Positions 53,038-62,187 of a stretch of 64,000 nucleotides of DNA are shown here, in pieces (the stretch's first letter is position 1; each line of letters begins with the position of its first letter). The stretch comes from Capsulimonas corticalis. Lineage in GTDB: Bacteria; Armatimonadota; Armatimonadia; Armatimonadales; Capsulimonadaceae. A program made the translations under genes and the position numbers. The notes under the pieces were generated by a model. It was not told the origin of the DNA, did not search any database, and was given only the letters and a program-made list of their open reading frames with translations. The stretch is taken from contig NZ_AP025739.1 of assembly GCF_003574315.2 (NCBI RefSeq), positions 186,001 to 250,000 on the forward strand. Reading direction: 5' to 3'.

Positions 53038-53460
53038 TTACGCGCTTTTCTTGTTCTTGATCTCGCTCAGATGCCGCTCTTCCTCAAGCTCCAGCGCTTC
53101 CAGGCTCTTGCGCTGCGGCTCGCCGGTCGCCGGGATCAGGTCGGTCACGGCGACCAGGATGGTGTAGCGCAGGGCAAACTTCTTTTCGGCGGCGCTCAGG
53201 CGGTTGCGCGCCTCGTCGGAGAGGCCGTCCAGCCACTTCTGGCGCTGCGCTTCCGAGCCCTCGGTATGGCGGGCGCGCAGGGTCTCGGGCAGGGTGATGG
53301 GGTCAATATCCACCGCCGCCGTACCGTCGTCGTAGATCTTGGCGACGACGCCGGTCATTCCCCGGTAGTGATTGTAAAACAGCTGCGATTTGGCGTCGGC
53401 GGCGACTGCTTCGCGGTCCACCACGGTCGCCCGGTCTTTTTCCGCGATCGGCTTTGACAT
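53038..53460 (-). CDS. Hypothetical protein with KOW/SH3-like N-terminus
   Basis: 140 residues. 'HYRGMTGVVAKIYDDGTAAV' is reminiscent of a KOW or SH3-like beta motif, followed by helical charged segments ('RQKWLDGLSDEARNRLSAAE', 'SLEALELEEERHLSEIKNKK'). No family recognised. It ends 3 nt before the permease start and could be cotranscribed with it. Confidence 0.65.
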   Translation of the reverse strand: MSKPIAEKDRATVVDREAVAADAKSQLFYNHYRGMTGVVAKIYDDGTAAVDIDPITLPETLRARHTEGSEAQRQKWLDGLSDEARNRLSAAEKKFALRYTILVAVTDLIPATGEPQRKSLEALELEEERHLSEIKNKKSA

Positions 53461-53561
53461 AATGCGTATTCCTCTTCGGGTAACATAGTCTCGTCTCGCT
53501 TCCCCGGCCGTTTGGCGGCGCCGGCTTCTGGGGTAGACTGCTTGCGGAGAATATCGAAACT

Positions 53562-53957
53562 ATGAACACCCTTTCCAATGTTGCAGACGTATTGCTTATT
53601 TTAGCATTTTTAGGCTTCGTTGGCGTACTGATCTGGCTCGGCGCGACGGCGGTTCACATAAAAAACTCAGTCGTCGGCAACGGAAAGAAGCTTTATTCGC
53701 GTCCGGCCGCGTCTGTGAAGAACCTGACGGTCGCCGGCAAGGGGATCGTGCAGCAGGAAACCGTCCGCGTGAAGCGCATCGGCGCGACCGGCCTGGTCGC
53801 GGTTCACGCCGTGCAAGCAACCGTCGCGGAGGCGAAAGTCGCCGTGGATTCACTGCGCGAGGCCGACCTTGGCCCAATCCTTCAGCAGGCGCAAACAGCC
53901 GCGAAGTTCGCCAGCGCAGTGGCGCAGACGGTGAAGGCGGCAAAGCAGGAAGCGTAG
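53562..53957 (+). CDS. Small single-span membrane protein
   Basis: 131 residues. One N-terminal helix (about 7-29, 'VLLILAFLGFVGVLIWLGAT') and a long Ala/Val/Lys-rich cytosolic helical tail. No clear ribosome site: GCGGAG stands 16 nt upstream. Unknown function. Divergent from the 140-residue gene; its end meets a degenerate palindrome (E6). Confidence 0.6.
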   Translation: MNTLSNVADVLLILAFLGFVGVLIWLGATAVHIKNSVVGNGKKLYSRPAASVKNLTVAGKGIVQQETVRVKRIGATGLVAVHAVQATVAEAKVAVDSLREADLGPILQQAQTAAKFASAVAQTVKAAKQEA

Positions 53958-53971
53958 GACATCCCCTCTGG

Positions 53972-54060
53972 GTGACTTACCCCCGGCCTCCGGGCGCCCC
54001 TCCAGGACAAACCCGCTCCGGCGCTTCGCGCGACCCCTCCCTGGACAAATTCAAAACGAG
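53972..54060. repeat. Degenerate palindrome-related sequence E6
   Basis: Two head-to-tail partial left arms: CCCCCGGCCTCCGGGCG followed by CCCCTCC, and AAACCCGCTCCGGCGCTTCG ... CCCCTCCCTGG, without matching right arms. It lies between convergent genes as the intact copies do. Confidence 0.6.
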
Positions 54061-54088
54061 CTCAAGCGAGTTGAGGGGATGGGTTCCC

Positions 54089-55744
54089 TCACGTCGCCCG
54101 CGCGACTTTGCCCGTTCCCTCGATCGGCGCCGGCAGGGGCTGGCTGACCAGGACGTGGTGCGTCTTCGGCAGGGTGACGGTGAATGCTGAGCCTTGTCCG
54201 GGGGTGCTCTTGACGCGGATCGTGCCGCCGTGGGCGTTCACCAGGGCGCGCGTCAGATAGAGACCGATCCCGGTCCCCAGAACGGGCATGGCGGACTTGC
54301 CGCTGGGGCTCGCGACATCCTGAATGCGGTAGAACTTGTCGAAGACATGCTCGGCCTGTTCGGGCGTCATCCCCATCCCCTCGTCGCACACGCTGATCTC
54401 CACGGACGTTCCCTTATCGTCGATAATGACTTCGACCAGGCCGCCCTCCGGAGAGTATTTGATCGCGTTGCTGAGCAGGTTGATCAGGATCTGCTCGAAC
54501 TTATCGATATCCCCTTCGACCGGCACCGGCTGCTCCGGAGCGGTGAGGAAGAGCCGGTGCTTCTTCGTGTGCGCGCGCATGATCTCCAGCACCTTCGACG
54601 CCGGGCTGCGGACATCGAAGGTGCGCACATGCATCACGACCGGCCGGCCGGCCTCCACGCGGCTGTTGTCGAGCAGCTCGTTTGTCATGCGCAGCAGACG
54701 ATCGCACTCTCCCTTGATGATGCCGTAGATCTCCGCGCGCTCCTCCTGAGAGACGCCCGCGCCCTGCGGCGTGTCCATCAAATCCAGAGTTTCGATGAAG
54801 CCCTTGACAGCGGTGAGGGGGTTACGCAGCTCATGCGACGCAAAGGAAACGAACTCGGCGCGCAGGGCGTCGCCTTCTTTCAGGCGCTGCGCCATACGAT
54901 TGAGCTCGTGGGCGAGGTCCTGCATCTCATCGCGGCTGTGGACGCCCCGCAGGCGATAGTCCAGATCTCCCTTGCCGATCCGGCGCAGCGCGCCGCCCAT
55001 CTTGTTGACGGGCTCGATGAGGCGGCGCGCCAGGAAGAACGAGACGATGGCGCTGCTGGCGACGATCGCCACGAACAGCACGATCAGCGGGCGGTCGAGG
55101 TTCTGGTAGGCGGCCTGGACGATGGCGGGATCGATCCCCGCGACATCGCGCAGGCTGAGCTGGATAACGGCGGCCACGGAGATCGTCACGATCAGCATCA
55201 GCAGCACGCTGAACATGGAGAAGGCGAGGGTGAACTTGTCGGTAAGCCGCACGCGCAGCACCGTGCGGGTGAGCCAGCGCCAGAGCAGCCACATGCCGAT
55301 ATCCATGGAGGCCATCGCCAGCAGCCACATCACGGGGTAGCCGTTCGCCACGGCGAGGTACCGGGGCAGGCTGCCGCTGGCGTTGAGCAGTAAGAGCGCT
55401 TCGCCGAGCAGCAGCAGGGAAAAGGCCAGACTCACCAGGGGACGACGGCGCAGGCGGCGCGGCGTGCTGGTGAGCAGTAGCACATAGCCGCCCATCCGGG
55501 TCATGGAGACCAGATCGACGAGATGAACGCCCTGGCCGCTGTCGCTGACGGCGGAGATCAGGGCGGCGACGGTAATGCAGGCGAATCCGGCGGAGCGGCA
55601 GGCGTGACGCCAGTGGCTCTGGCGCCAGAGGGCGCGGGTCGTCCCATGCGCGGCGTAGTGCAGCCAGCTGCGAAGCGAAAGATACGCAAGGGCGCTGGTC
55701 GTGGCGAACAGATAGAAGCCCAGTAAGAACGCCAGGATGCGCAT
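54089..55744 (-). CDS. Membrane sensor histidine kinase with HAMP
   Basis: 551 residues. About seven membrane helices (about 3-235), a HAMP-like segment 'FLARRLIEPVNKMGGALRRI', the HisKA H-box 'FASHELRNPLTAVKGFIETL' (His304), and HATPase_c with N box 'INLLSNAIKYSPEGG' and 'GTGIGLYLTRALVNAHGG'. No response regulator gene is nearby, so it is an orphan here. It starts 30 nt after the membrane-anchored 176-residue gene and probably shares its promoter. Confidence 0.94.
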   Translation of the reverse strand: MRILAFLLGFYLFATTSALAYLSLRSWLHYAAHGTTRALWRQSHWRHACRSAGFACITVAALISAVSDSGQGVHLVDLVSMTRMGGYVLLLTSTPRRLRRRPLVSLAFSLLLLGEALLLLNASGSLPRYLAVANGYPVMWLLAMASMDIGMWLLWRWLTRTVLRVRLTDKFTLAFSMFSVLLMLIVTISVAAVIQLSLRDVAGIDPAIVQAAYQNLDRPLIVLFVAIVASSAIVSFFLARRLIEPVNKMGGALRRIGKGDLDYRLRGVHSRDEMQDLAHELNRMAQRLKEGDALRAEFVSFASHELRNPLTAVKGFIETLDLMDTPQGAGVSQEERAEIYGIIKGECDRLLRMTNELLDNSRVEAGRPVVMHVRTFDVRSPASKVLEIMRAHTKKHRLFLTAPEQPVPVEGDIDKFEQILINLLSNAIKYSPEGGLVEVIIDDKGTSVEISVCDEGMGMTPEQAEHVFDKFYRIQDVASPSGKSAMPVLGTGIGLYLTRALVNAHGGTIRVKSTPGQGSAFTVTLPKTHHVLVSQPLPAPIEGTGKVARAT

Positions 55745-55774
55745 GGGGACGAAGCTCTCCGCGAATCGCGGTTC

Positions 55775-56305
55775 TTAGTGCGCGAGCGCCGACAGCGCGG
55801 GGAAGACGCGCGGCGGGATCGTGCTGCCGGAACCGGGGTTATCGTCCATTCCTACGGATTTTCCGTCGACGATAATTCCCTGTTCGCTCACGGACTTCGC
55901 GGCGGGCGAGCGGTCGGCGGCGGGAACGTCCAGGTTCACGATCTGCACGCTGACGGCGCCGTGGCTTTGCTGCGCCATCTGGCGCACGGCCGTGAGAGTC
56001 TGCTGGAGCGCTTCGGTCTTCGCCTGGTTGTCCGGAGTATAAGTCCAGCCGACCACGACTTTATGCTTGGCGGTCTTGGGATCGCCGATCTGCTCCTCCG
56101 CCGGAATGGGGTCCGTTCCGGGAGGCGCGGCCTGGGCGAGCGGCGCCGGCGCCGGCGTCTTTGGCGTGTCTTTCTTGGTGTCTGACGTCTGCTGCGGCGC
56201 GTCCTCATCATGGTCCGCAACGGCGTTGCGCTGCATGCCCTTGGATAAGAATGAAAGGGCGGCCACGAGAACAAGGATAACGACGATGGGTCCTGCGAGC
56301 TTCAT
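55775..56305 (-). CDS. Membrane-anchored hypothetical protein
   Basis: 176 residues from ATG 56305 with AGGAG 7 nt upstream. One N-terminal membrane anchor (about 5-22), an acidic then Pro/Ala-rich linker, and a soluble domain (about 85-176) containing 'HKVVVGWTYTPDNQAKTEAL' and 'SVQIVNLDVPAADRSPAAKS'. No family recognised. First gene of an operon with the histidine kinase, so possibly an external sensor input. Confidence 0.72.
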   Translation of the reverse strand: MKLAGPIVVILVLVAALSFLSKGMQRNAVADHDEDAPQQTSDTKKDTPKTPAPAPLAQAAPPGTDPIPAEEQIGDPKTAKHKVVVGWTYTPDNQAKTEALQQTLTAVRQMAQQSHGAVSVQIVNLDVPAADRSPAAKSVSEQGIIVDGKSVGMDDNPGSGSTIPPRVFPALSALAH

Positions 56306-56326
56306 AAATCTACTCCTGTCGCTCTC

Positions 56327-56355
56327 ATGATACGAGATATCGCCGCGACTGTCAA
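56327..56355 (-). promoter_or_regulatory. Promoter of the histidine kinase operon
   Basis: Perfect TTGACA (56350-56355), 17-nt spacer and TATCAT (56327-56332) on the minus strand. Confidence 0.85.
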
Positions 56356-56369
56356 GAAGGGAAGCACGG

Positions 56370-57218
56370 TCAGCGAGCCGGGGGAGCAAGGGAGCTGCGA
56401 ACACCGAGGTACGCCGCCATGCGGCCCGTGACGCCGTCGCGGCGATAGGAGAAGAAATCACGCCCGTTGCGACAGGTGTCTTCGCCGCAAACGGCGATGC
56501 TGTCCGGCCTCATGCCGGCGGCAAGCAGCTGGCTGAACAGAATCTGGCGAAGGTTCAGCTGGAATTTGCCGGCGAACTCATCGCTGGGCGTCACAGCGGT
56601 CGCCGCGCCCACGTCGCGCCCCCGCGCGAAGTTCCGAAAGACATCGGCGACATCCCGGCCAACCGTGTAGCTCTCGGCGGAGATCGACGGGCCGATGGCG
56701 GCGACGCATCCGTCGGGGCGGCATCCCAGCTCCCGCTCCATCGTTTGCAGCGTCTTGGCCGCGATATTCGCGGCGGTCCCGCGCCAGCCCGCATGCGCAA
56801 GCCCCACCACCCGCTTCACCGGATCCACGAAATAGACGGGAACGCAGTCGGCGAAGTACAGCATCAGCAGCACATCGGGAACGGCGGTCACCAGCGCATC
56901 CGCGCCCGGCGCCGGGGTCAAGCTTCCCGCCGTCACCACTTCCACCACATCCCCATGCACCTGCTCCGCCATCGCGACCTGCGTTTCCGCATAGCCAAGA
57001 TCGCTCCAGAGCCGCCGCCGATTTTCCAGCACATGGTCCCGGTCATCGCCGACATGCCCGCCCAGATTCAAGCGCTCATACGGCGCGATGCTGACTCCGC
57101 CGTGACGCGTGGTGAAGCCCTGGACAACCCCCGGCAGCCAGGACATCGTCGACGCCTGATACACCGGCAAATCGCCCACATTCGCCCGCTTCCACGGCGC
57201 TTTGATTAATCCTAACAC
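56370..57218 (-). CDS. pgeF: Multicopper-oxidase-like PgeF/YfiH purine/peptidoglycan-editing enzyme
   Basis: 282 residues from GTG 57218, preceded by GAGGAG; the frame extends upstream but without a site. 'FTTRHGGVS', 'AEQVHGDVV', 'YFADCVPVYFVDPVKRVVGL', 'AHAGWRGTAANI' and 'CRNGRDFFSYRRDG' carry the conserved His/Cys metal ligands of the PF02578 family, which acts as purine nucleoside phosphorylase/adenosine deaminase and in muropeptide editing. It begins 16 nt after the GH15 stop, in one operon. Confidence 0.92.
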   Translation of the reverse strand: MLGLIKAPWKRANVGDLPVYQASTMSWLPGVVQGFTTRHGGVSIAPYERLNLGGHVGDDRDHVLENRRRLWSDLGYAETQVAMAEQVHGDVVEVVTAGSLTPAPGADALVTAVPDVLLMLYFADCVPVYFVDPVKRVVGLAHAGWRGTAANIAAKTLQTMERELGCRPDGCVAAIGPSISAESYTVGRDVADVFRNFARGRDVGAATAVTPSDEFAGKFQLNLRQILFSQLLAAGMRPDSIAVCGEDTCRNGRDFFSYRRDGVTGRMAAYLGVRSSLAPPAR

Positions 57219-57234
57219 TGGCGCTCCTCTTCCC

Positions 57235-59268
57235 CTACTCCGCCATCTCATACAGATCCATCTCGCCCGAGAGCAGCGCTTCTTTGGTCGCCGCCTCACA
57301 GAGATGATCTAATTTCGCGATGTATTCGCGGACGGTCATGACCACGGTGGCGTGCGACCAGGTCAAGGGCGACACGGAGATCGGGCCGCCGCTGTAGGGG
57401 TGGAGCTGTTCGGCGAGCACGCCGGAGTCGAGCGTGTGCTTGCGGACCCAGTCCAGAATTTCTAAGGCGCGCGACAGGTCTGGCAGGCTCTTGGCCTTGG
57501 CGATATACCACTCGGCGAGCCAGAGGGTGCAGATGATCCAGGGGTTGCCGGGAACGTTGGCGACGTCCTGGCTGACCTGGTGGTAGTAATCGTTCTCGTA
57601 GCGCGCGACGCCGCCGATGTCGGTGCGGCACCAGAGACGCTGCTCGATCTGGGTCATGGTGGAAACGACCATGGGATCGTCGGCCGGGAACATGCCGAAT
57701 TGGAAGACGCCGTAGAGACTGCTGTCGATATTGACGTCGGCGTCGATCGCCCCGGTCGCCCGGTCGATGGTGATGCGCCGGACGAAACGCTCGCGCTCCG
57801 GATCCCATAGGTGCTTGGCGGCGGCGACCTTGATCTCATCGCGCGCCGTGTTGAATGTCTCCACCCGCTCGAAGTCGCCAAAGGTTTCGGCGAAAAGAGC
57901 GGCGGCGTTCAGGCCGGCCCACACGGCGGCCACCGTGAAGGTATGGATGCCGTGCCGCTCTTCCCACAGATCGTAGGAGGCGCCCGGCAGGCCCGTATGC
58001 GTGTCCCGGTAGGAGGCCAGGAAGTCGCCGGCGCGCCGGATCAGGGGCGAGTAAAGAGTCCGGATGAATTCGACGTCGCGATACCGCTGGTAGTGCTCCC
58101 AGAGCGCCCAGATCACCAGCGCGGTCTCGTCCTCCTGAATGGGGAGCTGCGGGTTGCCCTCCCCGTCGGTCCAGGGGTGCCAGGAGGAGCCGAGCGACTT
58201 GTCCGGGTTATACTTGTGCAGCAAGTACCCTTCGGGCAGCAGAACATCCTTGCAGAAGTTGTAGAAGTTCCGGGTAATGTCGGGCTGGCCGGCGAGATCG
58301 AGCGCGTAGGCCACCAGAGCGCCGTCGCGCGGCCACATATAGGAATAGGTGTCGTTGTTGAAGTCGAGATAGTCGCTGTCGTTCGCCGCCAGGATCGCGC
58401 CCCGGTTGTCGATCTGCGTGCGCAGGATCAGCAGAGATTGCTTGTAAAGCGTGACAATCGAATCGGGCAGGTCGCCGTAGGGGATGTCATCTTTGTTGAC
58501 CCAGCGATTCCAGTAGGTGCGGACCCGGTGGATAAAGAACTCCGCGCCGCGCTCTTTGACCAATGCATCGATCAGCTTGACGCCCGCGTAATCTTCGGCT
58601 GCCGCCAGCCAGTAGTAGACAGTTGCCGTGCGGTCCAATTGGATATGCGCGCCGATCGTGCTGTCCACGGCGCCCTGCGCGATCGGATTTCGCTCCAGCA
58701 CGCCATCCTCGGCGTCGCGCCACGTCCCCTCCGCGCCATGCGCGCGGGAAACGCCGACCGCGTAGTGGCGCACGCCGAACTTGGGCGGATCGCCGTCCAC
58801 GCACACATTCGCCAACATCCAGCACTTGCCTTTATAGTGGATCATCGCCTGGAGGTTGGGCGCATAGTACGCCGTGTTGCCTTCGGAGGAGGCCCACAGG
58901 TTGAAGTCGTGATGCCAGAACAGCCGCACATCGCGCGGCATCGGCAGCAGGTTCTCGATCTCGACCTTGCGGACATAGAGATCGCGGTCGAAGTCCACGC
59001 AGTCATGGCACTTGAGCTGGATTCCCAGTCCCCAGTGCGTCGCGGTGACTTCCGTCACCAGCGTATCGTTCTCATATTTGAGAGATTTCTGCCAGGAGGG
59101 CTCGTGGATCCAGGACATTTGCCCGTCTACCCACACGCCAAATCGACAGGCTTGCCCACGGGTATGGTTCTCGAGACCGACATAGGGAAAGTAAACGTCT
59201 CGCAGCGTATAGCGCGAATCGAAGGTTATCAAAAGATTGCCGTTGGCAATCGGAATGTCGCGTGGCAT
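57235..59268 (-). CDS. Glycoside hydrolase family 15 (glucoamylase/trehalase-like)
   Basis: 677 residues. An N-terminal beta-sandwich (about 1-260) precedes the (alpha/alpha)6 barrel. The catalytic acid lies in 'PIQEDETALVIWAL' (Glu379/Glu381) and the base in 'VLAEQLHPYSGGPISVSPL' (Glu620). 'YMWPRDGALVAYALD' and 'SSWHPW' form the substrate site. It hydrolyses alpha-glucans or trehalose by inversion. No signal peptide, so cytoplasmic, probably glycogen or trehalose breakdown. A TATAAT (59315-59320) lies 46 nt upstream. Confidence 0.95.
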   Translation of the reverse strand: MPRDIPIANGNLLITFDSRYTLRDVYFPYVGLENHTRGQACRFGVWVDGQMSWIHEPSWQKSLKYENDTLVTEVTATHWGLGIQLKCHDCVDFDRDLYVRKVEIENLLPMPRDVRLFWHHDFNLWASSEGNTAYYAPNLQAMIHYKGKCWMLANVCVDGDPPKFGVRHYAVGVSRAHGAEGTWRDAEDGVLERNPIAQGAVDSTIGAHIQLDRTATVYYWLAAAEDYAGVKLIDALVKERGAEFFIHRVRTYWNRWVNKDDIPYGDLPDSIVTLYKQSLLILRTQIDNRGAILAANDSDYLDFNNDTYSYMWPRDGALVAYALDLAGQPDITRNFYNFCKDVLLPEGYLLHKYNPDKSLGSSWHPWTDGEGNPQLPIQEDETALVIWALWEHYQRYRDVEFIRTLYSPLIRRAGDFLASYRDTHTGLPGASYDLWEERHGIHTFTVAAVWAGLNAAALFAETFGDFERVETFNTARDEIKVAAAKHLWDPERERFVRRITIDRATGAIDADVNIDSSLYGVFQFGMFPADDPMVVSTMTQIEQRLWCRTDIGGVARYENDYYHQVSQDVANVPGNPWIICTLWLAEWYIAKAKSLPDLSRALEILDWVRKHTLDSGVLAEQLHPYSGGPISVSPLTWSHATVVMTVREYIAKLDHLCEAATKEALLSGEMDLYEMAE

Positions 59269-59344
59269 ATGCTGTTCAGCGCGGCGTAAGCCGGCGCCGC
59301 CCTCTCATGGCTCAATTATACCACGTGACTTCGTCGCCGGTTTG

Positions 59345-59373
59345 TTGACGCAAGCCGGCGGTTCTGTCATAAT
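59345..59373 (+). promoter_or_regulatory. Promoter of leaderless membrane protein
   Basis: TTGACG (59345-59350), 17-nt spacer, CATAAT (59368-59373). The ATG follows after 5 nt, so the transcript should start at or next to it. Confidence 0.75.
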
Positions 59374-59378
59374 ATGGT

Positions 59379-59954
59379 ATGAGCAAAGCGCGAAAAACTC
59401 GGGCAATGGAAGCCGGACGCCCCATGGCGCTGGCGATCACTTTGGGAGCGCTGAGCGCGCTGTGTGTCAGCCTCATTTACTTTATCGTCGAATATCTGAA
59501 TCCCACGTCGCCTCTTCGGACATTCTTCGATCTGGTCAGTTACAACTACACCAGCACGCTGCCCTCGACCTCCCTCTACCAGCAGCTTTCCAACGACATT
59601 AACCGTCAAATGGCGCTGTTCGCCGATCCGGCGGCCTATCTGGTCGGCGGGATTGTGATGGGAGAGACGGTGTCGCGGCGCTACTCGCAGCGCCAGGTGT
59701 TCCTCGCCGGCGGCGGCATGGCGTTCGCGCTGAACCTCGTCGCTCTTTCGATCCCCTGGGGCATGCGTCTGGTGAGCCAGCACGGCCACCTTCAGCCCGG
59801 CCAGATCGATCCGAAGCTGGAGGCGATGCAGGGGCTTCTGACTCTCTTCTGGATTGGGATGTGCCTGGTCGGCATCGAAATCGGCCTGCGCTGGCGCAAC
59901 GCCAAACTCAGCGGCGCGGACGCTAAGACCGCTCCGGCCGCGCCCTCACACTGA
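59379..59954 (+). CDS. Four-helix membrane protein of unknown function
   Basis: 191 residues, about four membrane helices (15-38, 80-97, 105-125, 148-168). An external loop 'YTSTLPSTSLYQQLSNDI' and a charged C-terminus 'RWRNAKLSGADAKTAP' are the only other features. No family recognised. The promoter ends 5 nt before the ATG and there is no Shine-Dalgarno site, so the message is probably leaderless. Confidence 0.68.
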   Translation: MSKARKTRAMEAGRPMALAITLGALSALCVSLIYFIVEYLNPTSPLRTFFDLVSYNYTSTLPSTSLYQQLSNDINRQMALFADPAAYLVGGIVMGETVSRRYSQRQVFLAGGGMAFALNLVALSIPWGMRLVSQHGHLQPGQIDPKLEAMQGLLTLFWIGMCLVGIEIGLRWRNAKLSGADAKTAPAAPSH

Positions 59955-59987
59955 CCCGTCGACGACATGGGGCGGCGCCCTGAGACA

Positions 59988-61880
59988 TCAGTCTCGGAGC
60001 GCTCCCAGCCAACGCACCGCCGACGCCTTCACCACAGGGACAGCTCCCTCGTGGCTGACCGTCCCCTCCACCGCTAACAGATCCCCGCGCACCGTCGGAG
60101 GAATCAGCCCCGGCGCATCCACGCGCACCAGCGCCTTGCTTCCCGGATCGGAAACGTAAAAGACATCGCCAAGCCGGGCCGAGCCGTTGGTGACGACGGC
60201 GTTGACGAACGTGACGCTCTGCCCGTCAGCGACTTTCCCAATTCCCGCGATCGGTCGACGCGGCAGTCCCGGAGTGATCTTCAGCGTCTCCCCGGCATGG
60301 ACATGGACGGTTCCCAGATCGGTCTTGACGCCGCCGTCCTCCCAGGACGCATAGTAAGCGCCGGGCGTCACGCCGATCACCGCGAAGAATCCGTTCCCAT
60401 CGGCGCGCGCCTGACGGCGTCCGCCATGCGCGCGGCGCAGCGTCACCACCGCGCCGTCACGCGGCGCGAGACCGTCCGGACTGAGCAGCGTCCCCTGCAC
60501 GACGCCCGTCTCCGGATGTGATTTCCAGGGCATGGGCGGGATTGCGACATCCTTTTTGTACAACGCCGATTCGCCGAGCGCATCATAAAACTTGGGATCA
60601 TATTGCAGGACGCCGTCGGGCGCGGAGGCGTCGGCGGTGGTGCTGGCGTAGGAATAGAGCAGCGTTCCCGCCAGATGGGCGCCGCTCATCGACGGCGCGC
60701 GCGTCTCGTTGATCTGCCACAGCGATTCCGGGATGGAGTTCATATAGATCGCGGTCCCCATCGCCGCCCGCCGCCCGTACTGATGGTCCTTCAGAAACGC
60801 GTTCCACTGCCGCCAATGGTCCCGATGCCTGCCGCTATTCATGTAGGTCATGCCGCAGTCCAGATCCAGGATGCCCTCGCGCATCCAGTCTCGCCACGGC
60901 GCGAAGACGCCCTGATACGAGGCGCTCTTGGCTTCGTATTCGGCGTCGCTCTCCGGCCCCTTGCCCCAGCAGATCGTCGCCGCGCTCACGATCACCTTCG
61001 GACGCACCGCGACAGCACTGGCGTAAACCCTCCGCACCAGCGCCGTCACCTGATCGCGCCGCCACTGTTTCCAGCGCTCATCGCTCCATACCGGCTGCCC
61101 GGTCGTCCCATAGCGGGCGTTATAACGCGCGACTGAAACGGGGTTATATCCCCAGTGTCCCACGGTTTTGTCCGCGCCGCCGTAACGGATAAAGTCCATA
61201 TGGATCCCATCGACATCGTAATGCCGCACGATATCCGTGTACACCCGAACCGTCCAGTCGGCGGCGGCCGGGTTGCCGGGATCGATCTTCGTCACTTCCG
61301 AATCGAACATTTCCTTCGTGTCGGACAATGAGATCCAGTCGGGATGGAGCTTCGGCAGCGCGCGCGGCCCCTTGTTCCCGCCCACCGCGCAGGCGTTCAC
61401 CCAGGCATGGATTTGAACGCGAGGCAGCCCCGCTTGATGCGCATGCTCGATCAAATACTCCAGCGCGTCGAAGTGCGACGCGTCGTCATCCGCCCACGGC
61501 TCATACGACGATCGATAATAGGCGTCCGCCCGTTTGCGCATCTGCACAAACACCGCATTCATGTGCAATTGCCGCACCCGCGCCAGCAGCGCATCGCACT
61601 GCGCGGGAGTCTTGTATCCGTCATTGAACCCATCCACCCAGAACGCCCGCAGCTCCGGCCGCTGCGGCCCGTAATCCTTACGCGGCGGAGGCGGCGGAAC
61701 GGGCTTGGGCGGATCCACGGGTTTTGGCGAGGGCGACGCGGCAATCGGCGCCGGAACAGCAGCGGCGACACGCACGGAAACTTTGGGAGAAGCAGCCACA
61801 GGCGGCGCAGCCGGCTGCGCCGCGCAGCCTGCGGCGCCGATCACGCCCGCGAAGAGGGAAACAAGACGAACGATTGGCAC
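59988..61880 (-). CDS. GHL10-type glycoside-hydrolase-like lipoprotein
   Basis: 630 residues from GTG 61880 with AAGGAG upstream. Signal peptide with a lipobox-like AAGC (about 13-16), a long Pro-rich linker, then a TIM-barrel of the GHL10 family (DUF187): 'RAFWVDGFNDGYKT', 'HAWVNAC', 'HYDVDGIHMDFIRY' and 'WRRDQVTALVRRVY'. A carboxypeptidase-like beta domain ('GAVVTLRRAHGGRRQ') and a C-terminal OB-like domain follow. Likely an outer-surface polysaccharide or spore-coat-like glycan hydrolase; the substrate is unknown. Confidence 0.9.
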   Translation of the reverse strand: MPIVRLVSLFAGVIGAAGCAAQPAAPPVAASPKVSVRVAAAVPAPIAASPSPKPVDPPKPVPPPPPRKDYGPQRPELRAFWVDGFNDGYKTPAQCDALLARVRQLHMNAVFVQMRKRADAYYRSSYEPWADDDASHFDALEYLIEHAHQAGLPRVQIHAWVNACAVGGNKGPRALPKLHPDWISLSDTKEMFDSEVTKIDPGNPAAADWTVRVYTDIVRHYDVDGIHMDFIRYGGADKTVGHWGYNPVSVARYNARYGTTGQPVWSDERWKQWRRDQVTALVRRVYASAVAVRPKVIVSAATICWGKGPESDAEYEAKSASYQGVFAPWRDWMREGILDLDCGMTYMNSGRHRDHWRQWNAFLKDHQYGRRAAMGTAIYMNSIPESLWQINETRAPSMSGAHLAGTLLYSYASTTADASAPDGVLQYDPKFYDALGESALYKKDVAIPPMPWKSHPETGVVQGTLLSPDGLAPRDGAVVTLRRAHGGRRQARADGNGFFAVIGVTPGAYYASWEDGGVKTDLGTVHVHAGETLKITPGLPRRPIAGIGKVADGQSVTFVNAVVTNGSARLGDVFYVSDPGSKALVRVDAPGLIPPTVRGDLLAVEGTVSHEGAVPVVKASAVRWLGALRD

Positions 61881-61919
61881 AGCGGAATGCTCCTTGAACG
61901 GGGCGAGGGAATTAGGAAC

Positions 61920-61949
61920 ATTATAGCAACGTCGGGGGAAGCCGGTCAA
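61920..61949 (-). promoter_or_regulatory. Promoter of GHL10 lipoprotein gene
   Basis: TTGACC (61944-61949), 18-nt spacer, perfect TATAAT (61920-61925) on the minus strand. Confidence 0.8.
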
Positions 61950-62011
61950 CCGTGCAGGCGTGAAATAAAATCGAGAGAGGCGTCTCGAACAGGCGTGCGG
62001 TTTTCGTGAGG

Positions 62012-62077
62012 TATATTAAATGGCAAGAGGCCAGCCGCTGAAACGACTGGCCTCCTAGTTCACAGGAAAGGAGGTGA
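62012..62077 (+). promoter_or_regulatory. Leader with alternative hairpins and strong SD of small peptide gene
   Basis: A TATATT -10 (62012-62017) is followed by a stem GAGGCCAG (62027-62034) / CTGGCCTC (62047-62054). The 3' arm contains CCTCC (62051-62055), which can pair instead with the GGAGG (62070-62074) of the ribosome site AAAGGAGGTGA. The two structures exclude each other, as in translational switches. Confidence 0.5.
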
Positions 62078-62082
62078 AATCC

Positions 62083-62178
62083 TTGCCTAGAACGAAACAA
62101 CGGCGGCTTTACGTCGCCATCAAGTGGATTACTGCGATTACATCACTAATTGCGGCTATCTGTCATCTCGTCAAGTAA
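62083..62178 (+). CDS. 31-residue hydrophobic peptide (type I toxin-like)
   Basis: TTG start at 62083, five nt after a near-perfect Shine-Dalgarno AAAGGAGGTGA, stop TAA at 62176. The peptide begins PRTKQRR, continues with a single amphipathic/hydrophobic helix 'LYVAIKWITAITSLIAAICH' and ends HLVK. This layout (basic N-terminus, one short membrane helix, about 30 residues) is that of type I toxin and holin-like toxin peptides. A 5' hairpin and a 3' terminator define a compact transcript of about 200 nt. No antisense antitoxin RNA is proven. Confidence 0.6.
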   Translation: MPRTKQRRLYVAIKWITAITSLIAAICHLVK

Positions 62179-62187
62179 CGGGCTGCC

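Noticed and set aside
54194-59289. Long plus-strand frames opposite the histidine kinase and GH15 genes
   Set aside because: Both are shadows; the minus strand holds complete catalytic motifs.
62146-62174. Antisense promoter over the small peptide gene
   Set aside because: TTGACG is good, but the -10 region (AATTAG) matches consensus at only three positions; mentioned as a test, not called.
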